From Acanthaster planci (taxonomy: Eukaryota; Echinodermata; Asteroidea; Valvatida; Acanthasteridae), in contig NW_019091406.1 in NCBI RefSeq assembly GCF_001949145.1, positions 2,135,262 to 2,199,261 on the forward strand: 64,000 nucleotides of DNA. Direction: 5' to 3'. A program made the translations under genes and the position numbers. This document shows, in pieces, positions 15,401 through 30,400 of this stretch; within the stretch, counting starts at the first letter, position 1; every line of letters starts with the position of its first letter. The notes under the pieces are model-generated. The model did not search any database. It was not told where the DNA came from and saw only the letters and a list, made by a program, of their open reading frames with translations.

Positions 15401-18400
15401 CGTCGCTGAACCTCCATCCCTGTCATGGAACGGATCTGGTACACAGGAATAAAAAAAAAATTTTTTTTGTAGTTTCTCAAGAAAAGACATCTCTTTAGAG
15501 CTGAAATTGACTAAATTGAGATTGGCTTATGTGTTTCCTCTGCTCGGTATTGCTGCTCAAAGTTTGAGCTGGCAACTGATTCTTACAAGCCAAAGCTCAT
15601 TTAATGAAAGTGGATTGCGCTCGAAACAATTGAAATTTCAGACCAGGAAGTGTTTTTCTGCTTTCTGTTTCTGAAAAAGCATAGTTGTTCAGCTTTGGAA
15701 AGGCACAGCACTGACATGACCTTTAATCTTTGATTAATTTCATCTAGGTTTACTAGGAAACAGTTCCAATATTCATCCCAGAGAGAAAGTGATAGTAAAG
15801 AATTAGGCAGGGATGATAGTGCATACCATTTCAGTGTGGGTAGAGAGAACATGGTGGAATTCCTCTGGAGTCCAGACATGTTTGCTCATAGAGTGTTCTA
15901 CATCTACTTGACGAGCAGCATGGACCATCTCACAGTACTGCTCAAAATTCTACAGGAGAGAAATCAATAACCAACAAAAGAAGACTATATCATCATCTGC
16001 AAGGAAAACCAGCTATATACATCAGAAAGGTGATAAATCAAACACCTACAGATCCACTTTAACAGGTGACTTTGGGATGACGCGAGGCTCTCTCACAGCA
16101 ACCCCAAAACAATGCAATTATTGAATAAACAGGGCACATTAGGCTATTCTGACTGTTCCAGATTCAGCTTGACAGTTCAAATGGCAGTGCCTTGGCGACT
16201 CTGACCAAAGTCCATACGTTAATGTCCAGAGGTTGGTTCAATAGTACCATACATATGCTGGCATTAATGGTACGCATATGTATACATAATACTACGCTGC
16301 TGGACATGTCCCTCCTGTGGTAGATGTCCTAACGCAGCCACAAACGACGGAGAATAAATAAACCCTCCAGTGCTGAGTGTGTTCCACACAAAAGCTCAAA
16401 CTAGCTCAACAGAATGACTCATACCTTGCTGTACTCCATTACGTTGCCCACATTCTCGCCCACCAGTCTAAGCACATCCTGCACCATTGTCCTGTACTCT
16501 GGATCTTCCCCAAAGAGCAATTCCAAGTCTGGCCACGGCCTCTTGGTATCGTCCTCCTCCTGGACGGGCATGGACAGCTTGAGGTCGTAGCGAGGTGGGC
16601 ACCAGAAGACGGAGAGATAGGGGTCGCGTTGTAGGGCACCAAATTGGCCTGTGAAGTGGAAGGTGACAGACTGTAACAAGGTCTCAGCAATCCAGGTCTA
16701 AATACAGTTCTACTTACAAACTGAAGATGGCTTTATGTGAAAATACAAACTATATGACCAGGAGAGCCTGGCAAAAAGCCAAAGCTTATGCGTGGCCAGA
16801 AAGTAGCCCTAATAATCACCTCTAGAACAGGGGATTCTCATTTGAATATCAACCTTTGTTCTGTATGTACACAAACATGAGGGCTATAACTGTGACCAGA
16901 TCCAAAAAACAGGTCTTAAGACTTAAGATTTGGTTTTCAGTTGGCTGAAACTTTCATTTTGATGAATCATTCAGTTTGGCCTCCTAATAAAAATGCACAC
17001 TGTGACATTGACGAATGCTCAGGGATTGTGCAGGATTCTTTCAACCACTTGCTGCCGGGGTGTCCGGCACCGGAGACACGATGCGGCCCTTCATTGCTGG
17101 GGTGCCTGAAATCGGAAGTTTCATTTAAGAAAAGACTGAGCTGCTGGGACTTGCCAATCAAGGCTCACACCCTGTCAGCGCAGAGTGCTGGCATTAGCGG
17201 AGGAAATCCGTCATTGTTTTGAAACAGTACCATTGTTTACCGCTGCCAGTGCCAAGCAGATTATCAGCACGGACAAAAATGCTCCAGCACTCCAGCAATG
17301 GGCTAAACAATACAGCTGCACGCTCGTGGAATCTGGCCGGATTAGTACAAACAATACCACTGTGCAGCATTCATTATGCCTGTGTGCCACATGAATGGCC
17401 TGGTTCACCCTCATGGCCCAAGCGCTGCTTGACCGTCAATCGCTGTGCATAGTAACACCGCCGTCCAGCATAGCAAAAAGAAAATTACGTGACACCGCAC
17501 AATGGGGGCTCTTTACTGGATGGCAGGTGTGGCTGCAATACTCACCCCTTAATGGAGGTTGCCTGTCAGATTAGAGTTGCCACAAGACAGTCATTTGTTT
17601 GGGTGTACACGTCCAGTAAATGAAAATATGAATTTTTGAAGAATTTTGAAAGGGAAGAAACTGAAAAGTGGCCAGCAGCAGGTATGCATGCCGCCAACTC
17701 CACCCGGTATGAAGGGGTTAAAGACTTTTAACGCAAAACAGTCTCTGGAAACTTATGACTAAACTCTGTTGGATTGGGTCACAATTAGAATTCAGGAAAT
17801 GAAGCATTACATAACACCACGAAAAGAATGATCTCAGGAAATACAATTTCGGGAGCTTTGAGTATCCTGCAAGTTTTAATGTCTGTGTTCTGTGTGAGAT
17901 TCAGTCTAGCTAATCTGAGTATAAATCCACAAGAAAGAAGGGTTGAGAGCAGTGTTGTATTCGAGTCCGACACAACTCCCTGTAAGTCCATCACAAGTCC
18001 ATCACAAGTCATTCAGTTTTTGGCCAATTCACAAGCTATTCAAATGAGCTGTGACAAAAAACATCCTTTTGTCATTGTTCACCCTGTTGTTCATGACTGG
18101 CCTTGTGAAGGGACTTGTGACTGGTCTTGTGAAGGGACTTGTGATGGGACTTGTGACTGGCCTTGTGAAGGGACTTGTGACTGGCCTTGTGAAAGGACTT
18201 GTGACTGGCCTTATGAGGGGACTTGTGACTGGCCTTGTGAAGGAACTTGTGACTGGCCTNTTTTGACTGGCCTTATGAAGGGACTTGAGACTGGCCTTGT
18301 GAAGGGACTTGAGACTGGCCTTGTGAAGGGACTTGTGACTGGCCTTGTGAAGGAACTTGTGACTGGCCTTGTGACTGGCCTTGTGAAGGGACTTGTGACT

Positions 18401-21400
18401 GGCCTTGTGAAGGGACTTGTGACTGGACTTGTGACTGGACTGGAATACAACAATGGTTTGGAGCAGCAGATGAAAAGTACAATGTAGCTTTTCACATCTT
18501 TCCAAATAGAACTTTTCCATATTGCTTTGGAAAAAGTAAATGAGGTCACACTACAATGAACAAAAACAATGTCAAAATGGCGGAAATGAATGAATTTATG
18601 TCATGAAAATTGTTCTTTACCAACTGTGTGCTCTAAGCCAGCAATGATTCCTCTGATCTTGGACATGAACTGTGTCTCATTTGGTGCCAAGCTGACAAAC
18701 ACCTTACAAGTGTCGTCTTTCTTCTCTGTCCGAGGCGTTCTATATAGAGTAAGAGAGGCAGTGAATTCTGATTAAGCAATTCTCTTTAAACAACAAAGAC
18801 ACATACACACCAGAAATTTCAACAACTGCGAGGATGTATTGACCATGCCAAAAATTATTTCAAATCAAAACTGCAAGTACAGAAACACCAAACATAATCA
18901 AGAAAAACGTTTGAAATGATAGCTCAGAAAGGGTCTCTTTTCTGTAACTAGTTTCTCTGGTTCTTCAAAAAGAAGTAAAAATAATGTTAGAACGTAAATG
19001 ACATGAGTATCACCACCTTTTCTCTAAACCAAACATGTTTCTTATTCTTATGCCCTACTTTCTCAGCCCCAACGTTTCCTATTCCTATTACCCATATTTG
19101 TGTTAGGTTTCTGTCTCTGCATCACCTCCGTTTTAACATAATCAATGCCTGCAGTGAATAAATGAAATGACTTCAAATTTAGATATTTATTGTGGCAAGT
19201 GGGGATCAAATCTTGCAAATACTCTGGGGGGGGGGAAGCACAATCTTCATTTTCAGTTAATTTTAAGCAAGACAGTAAGACTCACAGCCTTAATCAGTGC
19301 TGACAGTGCCAAGGATATGACACCAGAGCAGAAAAATAAATATTGGCATCATCAAAGCATAACGTTTAACTAAAAAAATTACAAAATAATTTCTGGGTTC
19401 AGAGAGTGTGTCTAGAATTGCTAACCATCCTAAGCACTGAGAACAGATAGGAGGAGATGCTTACCTTTCTGGGTAAGCATACATGCTTTCTTCATCAAAT
19501 CTCTCCGTTTTGACTTCAACATCTTCGTTGTCTGTATTGCCAGCGCCGAATTCATCAGCATCACTCTCATCTGTTTCATAAAAAAAAATCCTCAAAGAAC
19601 CCTCCAAAGGCAGACACAGAATGAGCTTTACCAAACTTTTACCAATGAGTTGAAGCCCTTTTATGTTTCAGAAGATTTTGCTGAAATGTTCCAACTAGTC
19701 AGGGTATTTTATCAGTAACACTTTGCTTCACTGTCAACAAAATTTGGAGATGGTTTGGGATGGCAGACAGAGACAAAAGGATGTTACGTAGTTATTCTCT
19801 GTTTTGACTCCATGTGGATGGTATAATTCACAACAGACTGTCTACATGCACAGTATAACTTTTGGCTGAAAGTCATGACTTTGCTAAATGACAACATCCC
19901 ATGCCCACTTTTCAAAAACAAAGTGGGAAACCTCTGTAACGTTTATTATCGTAACTTTGTCCTTTTGCAACACTCCAAGGAGCAGTATTTGCTACAGGCA
20001 AAAGCCATGCACAGAAGCCAAGTTCAAGTCCAACACACTGTCACCTCCAACAACGTGTGCGCACAAAACACAAAATTTGATGGCAAAGCCCATTACCCAT
20101 CACTTTAGAACGTGTTCACACACTCTCCATGAAACTGTCACAGAGAATCCTTGCCGGTTGACACCCCCCCTCCCGGTACAGACTGGTTCATTACCTGAGC
20201 TGTCAGTCTCGCTCTCGCTGCTACTTGTGAGTGGCTCTTGATCAGGGAATGTCACCATCTTCTTCTTGAGAGAAGACATGGACTTACTGATGCTACGACT
20301 GGCTCTAGAATGAGACGACTTCCTGGAATTGGACCTGGAAAACATCGGGCAAAATAATGAACCACCAGTTGAGAATCTGGCTGGACCAAAGGCAGCATTG
20401 TAAAATAATAATCTAAGCCCCTCTCAAAATCCAGGAAATCGTTCAGAAGAGGTGGTGATAGAAGTTGAAATTCCACTATGCAAAAAGAAGCATCTGTTAC
20501 GCTTGAAACACACTTTACAAAAAATAACACTTATAAACAATTCTACAAACAAACAAAATTACGGGTCTATCAGGCAGATAAATCTCAATTCATACCAAGA
20601 GTCTTTTTAAAAACTTTATGTTTTCATTCCCTAAAACTTGTTTAAACTACAACATGGGTTCTGTCACTAAATCAACCCTAGAAGTATAAGAACTTCTTCC
20701 CCAAGGTGACTGGAGGAAAGTTACAGCGGGCCTCAGCCTGCCTACTTTTGAAACATCACATCTACCCAGTGAAGCTGAGCATCGTCTAAATGAGGCATTT
20801 TCTACCAACTAATTTCCAAGTCATACATTCTAATGATAGTAACAACTACAAAGGACTTAGACCAGCAGAATGGAAGGATGCTTCGTGTCTTACGTTGTCT
20901 TTGAACTAGCCCTCTTCAGCTCTGGTACATTCAGCACCAGCTGGACCTCAAAGACTGGCTCCGGGGGCATCTCAACAAACTCCTGCTGCTTGATGTCTTC
21001 CAGAACCTACACCAATTTTAAAATAATAACAGGCTTGTCACGTCAAACCACTGACTTTTTTAAGTTTCAAAGAAATGTTACATTCAAGATTAATATAGCA
21101 ATCATTTTATTACAAAATGTGGAAAATCCTTCCTGTAGTTATTGGAATCAATTAATCCTTTAGAGTCATTGTGCTTTTCTCTTTTTTTCCAAAGCTGATC
21201 TTTACTGACAAACTAAGAAAGATTAATTGTCTTCTTCCTTTTCTTAATATTTGGAAATGTAGTATCAAAGTCTATCAATGTATTATTCATTGTCCATCAT
21301 TTTTCAGTGTCTCCTTCTCCTGTCTAAGTCTTGTAATCCTCTTTAATGAACTTCTCCAGACCAGGAAGTTGTCATGTTAAGCCTGGTCTCTACCTGGTCT

Positions 21401-24400
21401 ATATCAATGGGTGCCACTTCCTCCTCTTGCTTATCAAAGTCATAATGAACAGTCTTGTCCTCGGCAGCAGAGGCAGGCCTGGATTCATCCTCGCTGTCTG
21501 TTAGCATGCCTAGTCTCCTTGAGAAACCTGGTTGGAGTCAGAATCAGTAAGCAGTGTTATAGAAGCTTGAAAAGAAAATGAGAAATGTACAGCATATCTG
21601 AACGTTGAAGAGTGCAAACCAATTGCTCCTAGGAATGTAATGTTACCACGAAGAAAGGGCTAAGGAGTAATGCATCACCTTGTGCATGGTAGAGGTACAT
21701 TTAAGCTACTTTCTCATACAACTCTAATTGCATCAGGTGCCTTAATACCAACCTTCTGCCAGGCAGCACGCAATGTTTGCCCATGTGTAATCACATTACT
21801 TATTGGAAAATGTTAAGCTGGAAGCACACTTGTGGAATTGCCTGTTTCAGTGGGAATGCCTACTTTTCAGCAATATCTGCTTAAAAATGACAACTAAATA
21901 TGAGATCTCCATGCACTCATTCTTAAAGGTTAAAAGAAATTCAAAACACGGTAGGACTGTGTGTCTTTCAATTTCTACCTTGAACTGAGGCATTGTTTGC
22001 CTGTGGGCCAAGCTACTTCAAACACAACAAAGTCTATTACGAGCCTGCGATAGTGCATGTACTGTGTGCTATGTACATATACACTGTCATTCTGGCGATG
22101 GCATCATCCAATCAGCCTGTCAGCGCGAATGGCCAAAAGGGAATTTTTTGTGGGCTGGGAAACAAAGGATCTTTTTATTCATTCTGGGGTCACAATTAAT
22201 GGGGCAAACATTAAATTTACGATGCTTTTGAAATGGTTACGTATTTATTGTTATTTTTAAATACTTCACGTAAACTAAATGTTTTCAATTTTTGTTAACC
22301 TTTAAAGTTAGGCTATGAAGTGCATACCCATTTAGCACAAGTTTTATGCAAAATTCAGCCAAGATTTTCTGTGCAGATTTCTTAAAGATATTTAGCATGC
22401 CAATTTATAAAAAAAAATCCATAGATTCGTTCCCATTCAGGTGAAAATTAGATGTGCAAATATCGGACCACACCTGGGCACCAGTGCACACAAATGCTGT
22501 GTTCTTCATTCCGACAATCCGCATGATAACGTAACACAATTTACAGTCCCTACAGAATCCTTACCACAGAAAAATTATGTAGCTATTGGAATAAAACCTG
22601 CCAATAGCTAGTCACAAGCATTTAGCATCCCAGAATGTGTTTCAGCTGAGCTAACCTCTGTGCTTGGGCAGCTCTTTGACCCCGGCCACAGCTTAGCATT
22701 TAAACTTTCTTGAGCACCAATTTCTGCTTAGCGCTAAACCAGAATGTAAACAGGCCTACCAGTAGTTCTCTTTCTCAGCACAAAGCCTTCTCCATCCTCC
22801 TCGTCACTGTCCTCGTCTTTCTTGGCCAGGTCTTGGCCAGTGCTGACCGAGGTGCTCAGAAAACCTTTCAGGGCTCGCACAGCCGTCTTGACCAGCCGGT
22901 GGAGCATCTCTAGGATGAGGTAATCTGCCGCCCGCAGAAAACAGGACAGGCGAGCCAGGATGCTACGCCATTCAGCCATGTCAGTGTACGATGGGCCAGT
23001 TTCTGGAATAAGAGGTTGGAGGAGAAGGGACATAGTTGTCAACTGTGAAGATTGCTATGTCAACAATGCAAACAAATGATCAAAGGGCCTTTAAAATGTC
23101 TCCTTCGTTTTCCTTTTCATATTTTAAAATTTTCATATTGAGACATCGTGGTGCTTCTTTCTATTTTCATAATACAAAGTGAATGTTCACAATGAGGAAA
23201 AGTTTGATGCCATATCAGGAAGGAATCTCAATGTTCTATTCAGTACTACAACTTGCCAGAATTTTGTATATTTTAATGCCTTAACTTTGCTTTTATTTGG
23301 TGATCACTTGATGATTCAGTCCAGCAGACCCGAGAATAAAGCTCTCTCACAGATATTTTCAATGAAGACATTTTGGATTTCCTCAGAAAACCCACAAAAT
23401 GAAATGGTACAGGAAAGTGTCCCTGTTTGCCAGGAAAAGTTACAACTTCTTCACTGACTTTGCCGCATCATTCTGTAATACAGCACAGCCAAACAATTAA
23501 GTGTTGACAAATCCCACTTACTTTTTTGTTTATCTCCTGTTTTCTTGGCAGCTGCATTGCTCTTGTTTTTAGATGGGTCAACCTTCTTGGTCAGTGGGCC
23601 TGAGTTTGGAAGCAGTGTCTGAGTGACACCTTCCATTTCAGCTACTTTCTGCAAGGCAATCGAAAACATTTTAAACTGTGTATAAATTATTGATTACTGA
23701 AAAAACTCATGACAAAACAAAGCAAAAATTTCCACAAACTGCTTTCATCCTTTGATAGGATCTGCAACTCTTTATAAATGATCTCATGCTGAAAAAGTGA
23801 TCTCTGATTTTCTTACTGCCAGGTGAATACTAAAATAAAATATTAACTCAGTCATTGACTTTGGGTTTGTAAAGAGCACAAAAACTGTTCAAGTTGATGC
23901 CTAAGATAGTTTGAGGTTTTACTCCAACCGGATTCTTCCTTGAGAAGAACTGCCGGGATTGTAATATCAGACCATGTTTGCATTCATGTTTTTTGGGTCA
24001 TTCCTGGCGAGAATTTAAGATTATTCCATTCCTTCCATAAAGCCACTTACCGCACAGCACTCAAATGCGAGCCGCACAATCTTATCTCTCATGTGCATAA
24101 GTTTGAGCAAGGCCACGTCACACTGTTGGGCCTGGGCCACACAGAACTCCTCCAGCGTCAGCGTGCAGCGGGAATCCAGCTGGAGCAAGGTGACGGCCTT
24201 GTCTTCGTCCCCCTCGCCACTAAGACTGCTGCAGGCTGCTTCGCACTGGCTGCGGATGTGCAGCAGGCAACGCTGCAGGATCTCGTTGGCTGTGAAGAGC
24301 TGCTGGTGCATCACGGTCCTAGAGAGGTCAGAAAACATGGTGACCCACTGTCCGATACACTTGAACCTGATAAAGGGTTTGCAGTATTGTCATTTCTGAA

Positions 24401-27400
24401 ATGCTAGCAAGCTCTGTGTTGGTGCTTCAAGCTGATTCATAGGTGGTTACAGGAATCACTCTTTTCTGGAGTTCTTTAATTTCATAAATAACAGCTACAG
24501 AAGACTTCCTTAATTCCACTGATTTGAAAATTGTGCATTACAACATTTTAAAAAACTTTTTTGGCAGAGTTTGTAACTTGAAAAGAAAAGAATAATTTCT
24601 TTGCTAATGTGACCACCTACATGGAACAAATCATACTTTAGTAGAATTGAGGGCCAAACCATGAATAATGCAGTTAATAATAGTGGCATTGATTCAAATT
24701 AAACTGACATAGAGACAGAAAAAATCAAAAACAGTTTCTAAAATCTCTCTGTAATTGTACAATTAAATGAAAAATAATGTAATTGTAATAAAATATTTGA
24801 TGTACTTTATAGAAATGTTGTAATAATATAATTATATTGATGTATGTCTTTAATTTTTATTTTGTAAATTTGAATGTAATTCAGGCCTCTAGGCCATGAC
24901 GTTTGCAATAAATAAACAGCTCAAAGTGTAAATAATGAAAGAATAAAACACCTCAATTTCAAAAAGAGATAGCAGTAAAGAGGAGTTTGTACGCCTACTA
25001 TGCTACAAGCCAACAGGTATAAAACCTATCCAAAATGTTGCACCTGCCAACTACGCACTTCTGGGCTCAATGCAAAGCCAACCAAGTAAATAAATGAAAG
25101 TATCAGTACTTTTCCAAGGAAGCATTCATTTTTATACTCTTTGGCTGAATATTCCCTACGTAACTTAGAATAGTTTGCTTCAACTCACTTGCTACTGGAT
25201 TTCTTGAGAGCTCTGACATTGCTCTTCCACATTTTAAAGGCCTTCCAAATCCTAGAAAGAGAGAAGAAGAGTCAGAGTTTACCATCACAAGATCTCAGCT
25301 GATGGTTCAAGTCAGGGCTACCAGCACAGATGCGCTATGGGGAAAAATATGCAATCTGTCCGAAAGCTCCAGTTTGGACAAACAAAGAATCACTCCAAGG
25401 TTGGGAAAATTCAAGAAGTCAGCACTCCAATTAAAATTGACAGTTTCATCACTGCCAGATTTTCTGCCAATGGGAGGCCAAAACACCCCATCCCAACACC
25501 TTACCTGAACTTGACAAAGACGGGTAGATCAAAGATAGCATGGAAAAGTCGCCTTTCATACAACCACTGCATAGTAGGCGTTAACTCTTCATATTCTTCG
25601 TCCTCACTCTCTTGAATGCACTGTTAACAGAAATAAATAAATAGAATTAATGTCTAAACACTTCTCTGATAAAATCCTTTTATTACCAGGCAGTTGCATA
25701 AATACATGTAAGTCCTTCAGACAGTCAACAGATACACAGATGTATCAAATTACTTCCTACCCGCTTCCTTAATTTCCAGAAAGTATTAATGATAAACATT
25801 GTGCATAATGGCTCAATTGGTACGGTATTTTTCTGAAAGAGACCAGAATAGTTTTTATCAGCCGAGGAGATATCACTGGATATTCTGGTGAAAATTCACT
25901 AAATTAAAGCCATAAATCAACAAAATGAATTATCTCTTATAACAGGAGTAAAAGGGTTAGGCTTAATGTGAGACCTACAATGTGATCTTTAAAGCCAGCA
26001 CAGCTACATGTACTGATGAGCCTGCAGCGAGGGCCAAACTGAAATAGGGAAGGGTGCCATTCAAGGCTCAAATTATGAAATACAACCAATACAGTGCAAT
26101 TCAACAACCAGATTAGAAGCCATTACTGCAGTGGCGCATTGCTCATGGACGGGTGGAACTCGCGTATTACATGCCTCTTTGACCAATTTTGCCCAATGCA
26201 TGCGCGCATCAAGCTGAAGATTGTACATGTGTGCAGTGCCACTGCTGTTATGGCATCTAACTGGATTAGGCTGTATGCCAAATGGCATGCCTCTAAAACC
26301 TTTTCTGATGGAAAAAGGAAGAGGCTAAGGCTGTCACCACACTGTAAGAAAGGTTTAAAGTTCTGCACCAATAATCAGTAGGTAAAAGTATGAACCACTT
26401 CAGCAGGAACCAAAAGAAGTCAAGCTACAATTACTCCACACCTACCACGGTGACAGCCGTCGCACTGGCCGTGAAATACATCCTTGAAGTCCTGGCTTCC
26501 TGGGGTGATACTACCTGAAGGCTGTAAGGGTTATAGCGCCCCCTAGGGTTGCGACGATCACGGGGGAGAGCGTAAACGAACTCACCAGGATCCTCAGGCC
26601 TCCCAAATAAATGCTGCATTTGGAAATGTCATGAAAAAGTAGTCTAAGACACATTGAAGACTTTTTGAAAATCAAACAAAATCCAACCACTAGGTCAAAT
26701 AATGGCGAAACTTATATTCTGACTTTGTTTGTGTATCCCACAGAGGTTTAGGTTTATTATTATTTTTTTTAGCTATGTGATGTCATCCTTTTCTACTGAG
26801 GCTCACTGCAAGCACCACATCATTAGTGAATATTAAACAAGTTTTTATTCAACTACATGTACACATATATCTCTCATTTCCAATCAGACCAGCAAATTAA
26901 ACACCTATCCTATTCCTGGCAAGGTTATCCAAATTTGCATGAAAATAATTATCAGAAATTTATACTGGTAAAACTCCGACATGTAAAGTTTAATCAGAGC
27001 TTTCTAAAATATATGTAGTGATAGTGTTATTCAAAATTAAGACAGAATTTAAACTCAATGCAACCAAGGAATCGATCAGTGACAATTGAACTGGAAAATA
27101 CTGGCCGAGGATGGTATGAAACACACAGTGATGACTAACTAAACACTTGTGAAAAAGACACTCCATTTCTACAAACTAATGAACAAGATTATGCAATGAT
27201 AACTACAGTAATACCAGAAAAATCTAACCTAAAATACACAAATGGCAAAATCTTGACAGTTTAAGGACAAAAACAAAGGCAGAAATGTCAGGGAAAGGAG
27301 AGAGATGAGGCAAAACAAGAGATTAAAGAAGGGCTGGGAAGCTAAATATCGAACCCAGAAATTCAAGAGAAAAGACCACATAACTTGGGAATTTTCTCAT

Positions 27401-30400
27401 TGGTACATCCCAAAATTTGGGGTTCATTCATCCTCTGAGACCCGTCCTGTTTGAACTGAAAAACCAGGCTTTAAGGCCAGTGCATACTTCAAGCAAATGC
27501 AAAAGTGCAGCAAATTCAACATTACAAACACTCGCAAAGAAATTTGATCTGACGCCACAATTTTGCCTTCATATTTACTTTTCTGCCAATTATAAACCTG
27601 CCTTTACAAGCCAACTCCAAATCACAACACTTCACTGGATTTTCTTTTAATCCTTTAAACCTCTGACAGATGACACAGGGAGTGACGTACACAAGTCCAA
27701 AGACTGCTCCAAGTATAGGACGACTGTGTACTCACACGATATGCAGTAATGGCACAAAAAAGGTGTCGGCTAAAGGCTAAACTACCGGGGGGTCACAGCC
27801 TTTTTTCCTGAATAGACAGGGAACAGTCTGTACCCACTACAAACGTCCAGAAAGCAGGGCTACTCAGTGAAAAATTTAAAAAACACCAGTGTGGTGACCA
27901 CACCTGCATATACCATTCATAATAACGGTCATTCATGCATCAACTACAGAGTGATGACATGTAAATGATCACACTTCAACACGTCAATAAATCAAAACCA
28001 GGCAGTGACGTCAATCAAGAAACATCTACGGTGGTTACTCTACCTTTTGCTTGGATTTCAGCTGGGCCTCAATACTATGCTGAATATTGGAAGGAGAAGA
28101 ATTCATGATGTTCACATGGGAGAAAAAAATCATGGGCCATGTTGATGTCGATGGCCTGTTGACGCAATCTTTCTTGCAATCTCTCATTTACTACATGTAT
28201 ATTGAACAGTTATTTTCATGCTAATGGTTCCTTCTGCACCTGATGATAATAAAGGCTACTAAGATCAGCAATGTGACTGTGCTCCAAGGCCCAGTGTCAA
28301 ATCGTCAACTAAATAGTCCAACCATCCACTGTTTGGAGAATTATAGTTTACTGTAGCCATGGCTCGACCTTCTTCCAAGTGGGCATTTTAATCACCAGCA
28401 TTATTTCATCAACAGGCATGACAGGGAGACTTTTTGCAAGGTCAGAGGAATGACATTTTTTGCCTTGAGATTTCAGGCATGCGGCTCAGAGCTGTTTTGG
28501 AAGGGTACAATTATTTTACTAGTATGAGAAACCTTATGAGGAGAAAAGTATTTAAAGTCACAGAATCTCACAGAAGTCCCCTATGTGCTACTTATGGACC
28601 TGTTTTGGGGTAAGATCCTGAGATTATAAGGAGAGCTTGCTTTGAATTTGGACCATTTGGGGCAACCTGTTTATAAGCCAATGTAAATCATTTGGACACC
28701 ATTTACCATTTATACCAAATGTGAAAAATCCCATGTTTACTGGTCCCTATACAACCCACTTGGGCACTTGAAATCTTCCAATGCCTCTTTGCTTGTTGTT
28801 CACCATACACACATTCATTCCTCCAGTGATTAATCCTACTCTCATACAGGTCCTAATCTTTGGAATAAACTACCTTTCACTATTAATTTCCTGACTTCAA
28901 TCTCCGAGGTTAAAGTTGCTTTGTGGAATTATTGTTCCGGAATAACAACAGTATTTCTGGGTAACGTTTTTGTTTTATTTGTGATTATATAGCACTCATC
29001 TTTGGAGGATATCGGTACATTGTAAATGTCAATTATTACATAATTATTATAATTATTTTCAAAGCCTACCTTGGCTGGTTCAAGGAGCCTGTCTTCAATG
29101 CCAATCATTTCTTCCTTGACTGTGGGCCCATGTCTTGGTAGATCAACCACTAACTCCATGGCATTTCTCATTCTGCGCAGGTGATACGTCAAGCTGTCTA
29201 TTTCTGGTGCTGGGATCAGTTAAAACAAAGAAGACATACTGATATTATCAGACCCATCTAGTGGCTGAATTTGCTAACAATATCTACACATTTATGCACA
29301 AAATGCACATGTTCTCATATAATTAAGAAGTTCTGGAAATACCTGGCTTGTTTAGGCTAATAACTGTTGTGAAAAAATCCCCCGATTTCTACTGGCACGA
29401 AAATAGTCTAGAAAAAAATGTCAAAGTCTTACCAAATTGGAACTGACAAATTCATGATTGTAGACTAGAGGTTTAATTTGAACCATGTACTGATAACTTT
29501 AAAAAGACAGCATTTGTGGCATTATAATTAATACAAGTTCGTTACTAAAAGGAAAGGATGCTTACGAGTATCATCAAATTTGTTTGTCTTCAAGTACATG
29601 AACACCAGCTTGGGGTCTTGCTTTCTGGAACCGGATGGGGAAGAAGGAGGGGAGGGTGGATCGCCTGTGTCAGAGGTCACTGAGGGGTCAGGGGTGAACT
29701 CTTTCTTTGTAAGCTGCATCAGAGGGGAGGTAGGGGCGACGGACATTCCAGTAGCAACTGGGTGTTTGTCCGTAAGTGAGTGCTGGGCTGTTGGCTTGTG
29801 CACATCAAGGAACTGTATCTCGTCTGGCGTGGCTTGTCCTGTTGTACTTTTTGGTTCTGTATCCCGTGAAGCTGCAGGTTCACTTCCACTGAGACCGACA
29901 AATGACAAAAAACTTGTCAGCCTTGTGCATTTTAGTAGCCAGGATCATCCTAACCCAATAACATAAAAGTAAAGTTGAACTTTTCAAAGATTTCCTTTAA
30001 GCAATTTAACATCAGAGGCCATGAACTGATTAAAACCCTAACAACAGACTCATACAATAATCCCATCACACTTTGTTTAAATGCACGCTTTCTGAGGGCA
30101 GTGAGGTAGGACTGGATCCATCAAGCCCCCACAGGGAAAGCATGCACATAAACAAGACGTGACGTCTCCATTATGTTTTAGGTCTACTCTCACAGTCTGT
30201 CTTGCTTCTGCTGCTTAGTCTCTTCCTCCAGCAGGGACGACTTGCTGCCTTGTCTCTTCATACGGATCCTGGCATGATCTCGCTTGAAGAGGGTGGTGCG
30301 CAGGGCTCCCCCGGGGGCGGGGACTCTGGAGGGTGGAGGGCGTGGTACCACAGGCACATTTGATGTTCCCTGAAAGGTAAACAAAGGTAGGCCCAGACTG

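Noticed and set aside
17828-18549. Long overlapping open frames on both strands (up to 219 codons)
   Set aside because: They are translations of the 24-base minisatellite, whose period is a multiple of three and whose unit lacks stops. No start context, splice signal or family similarity.
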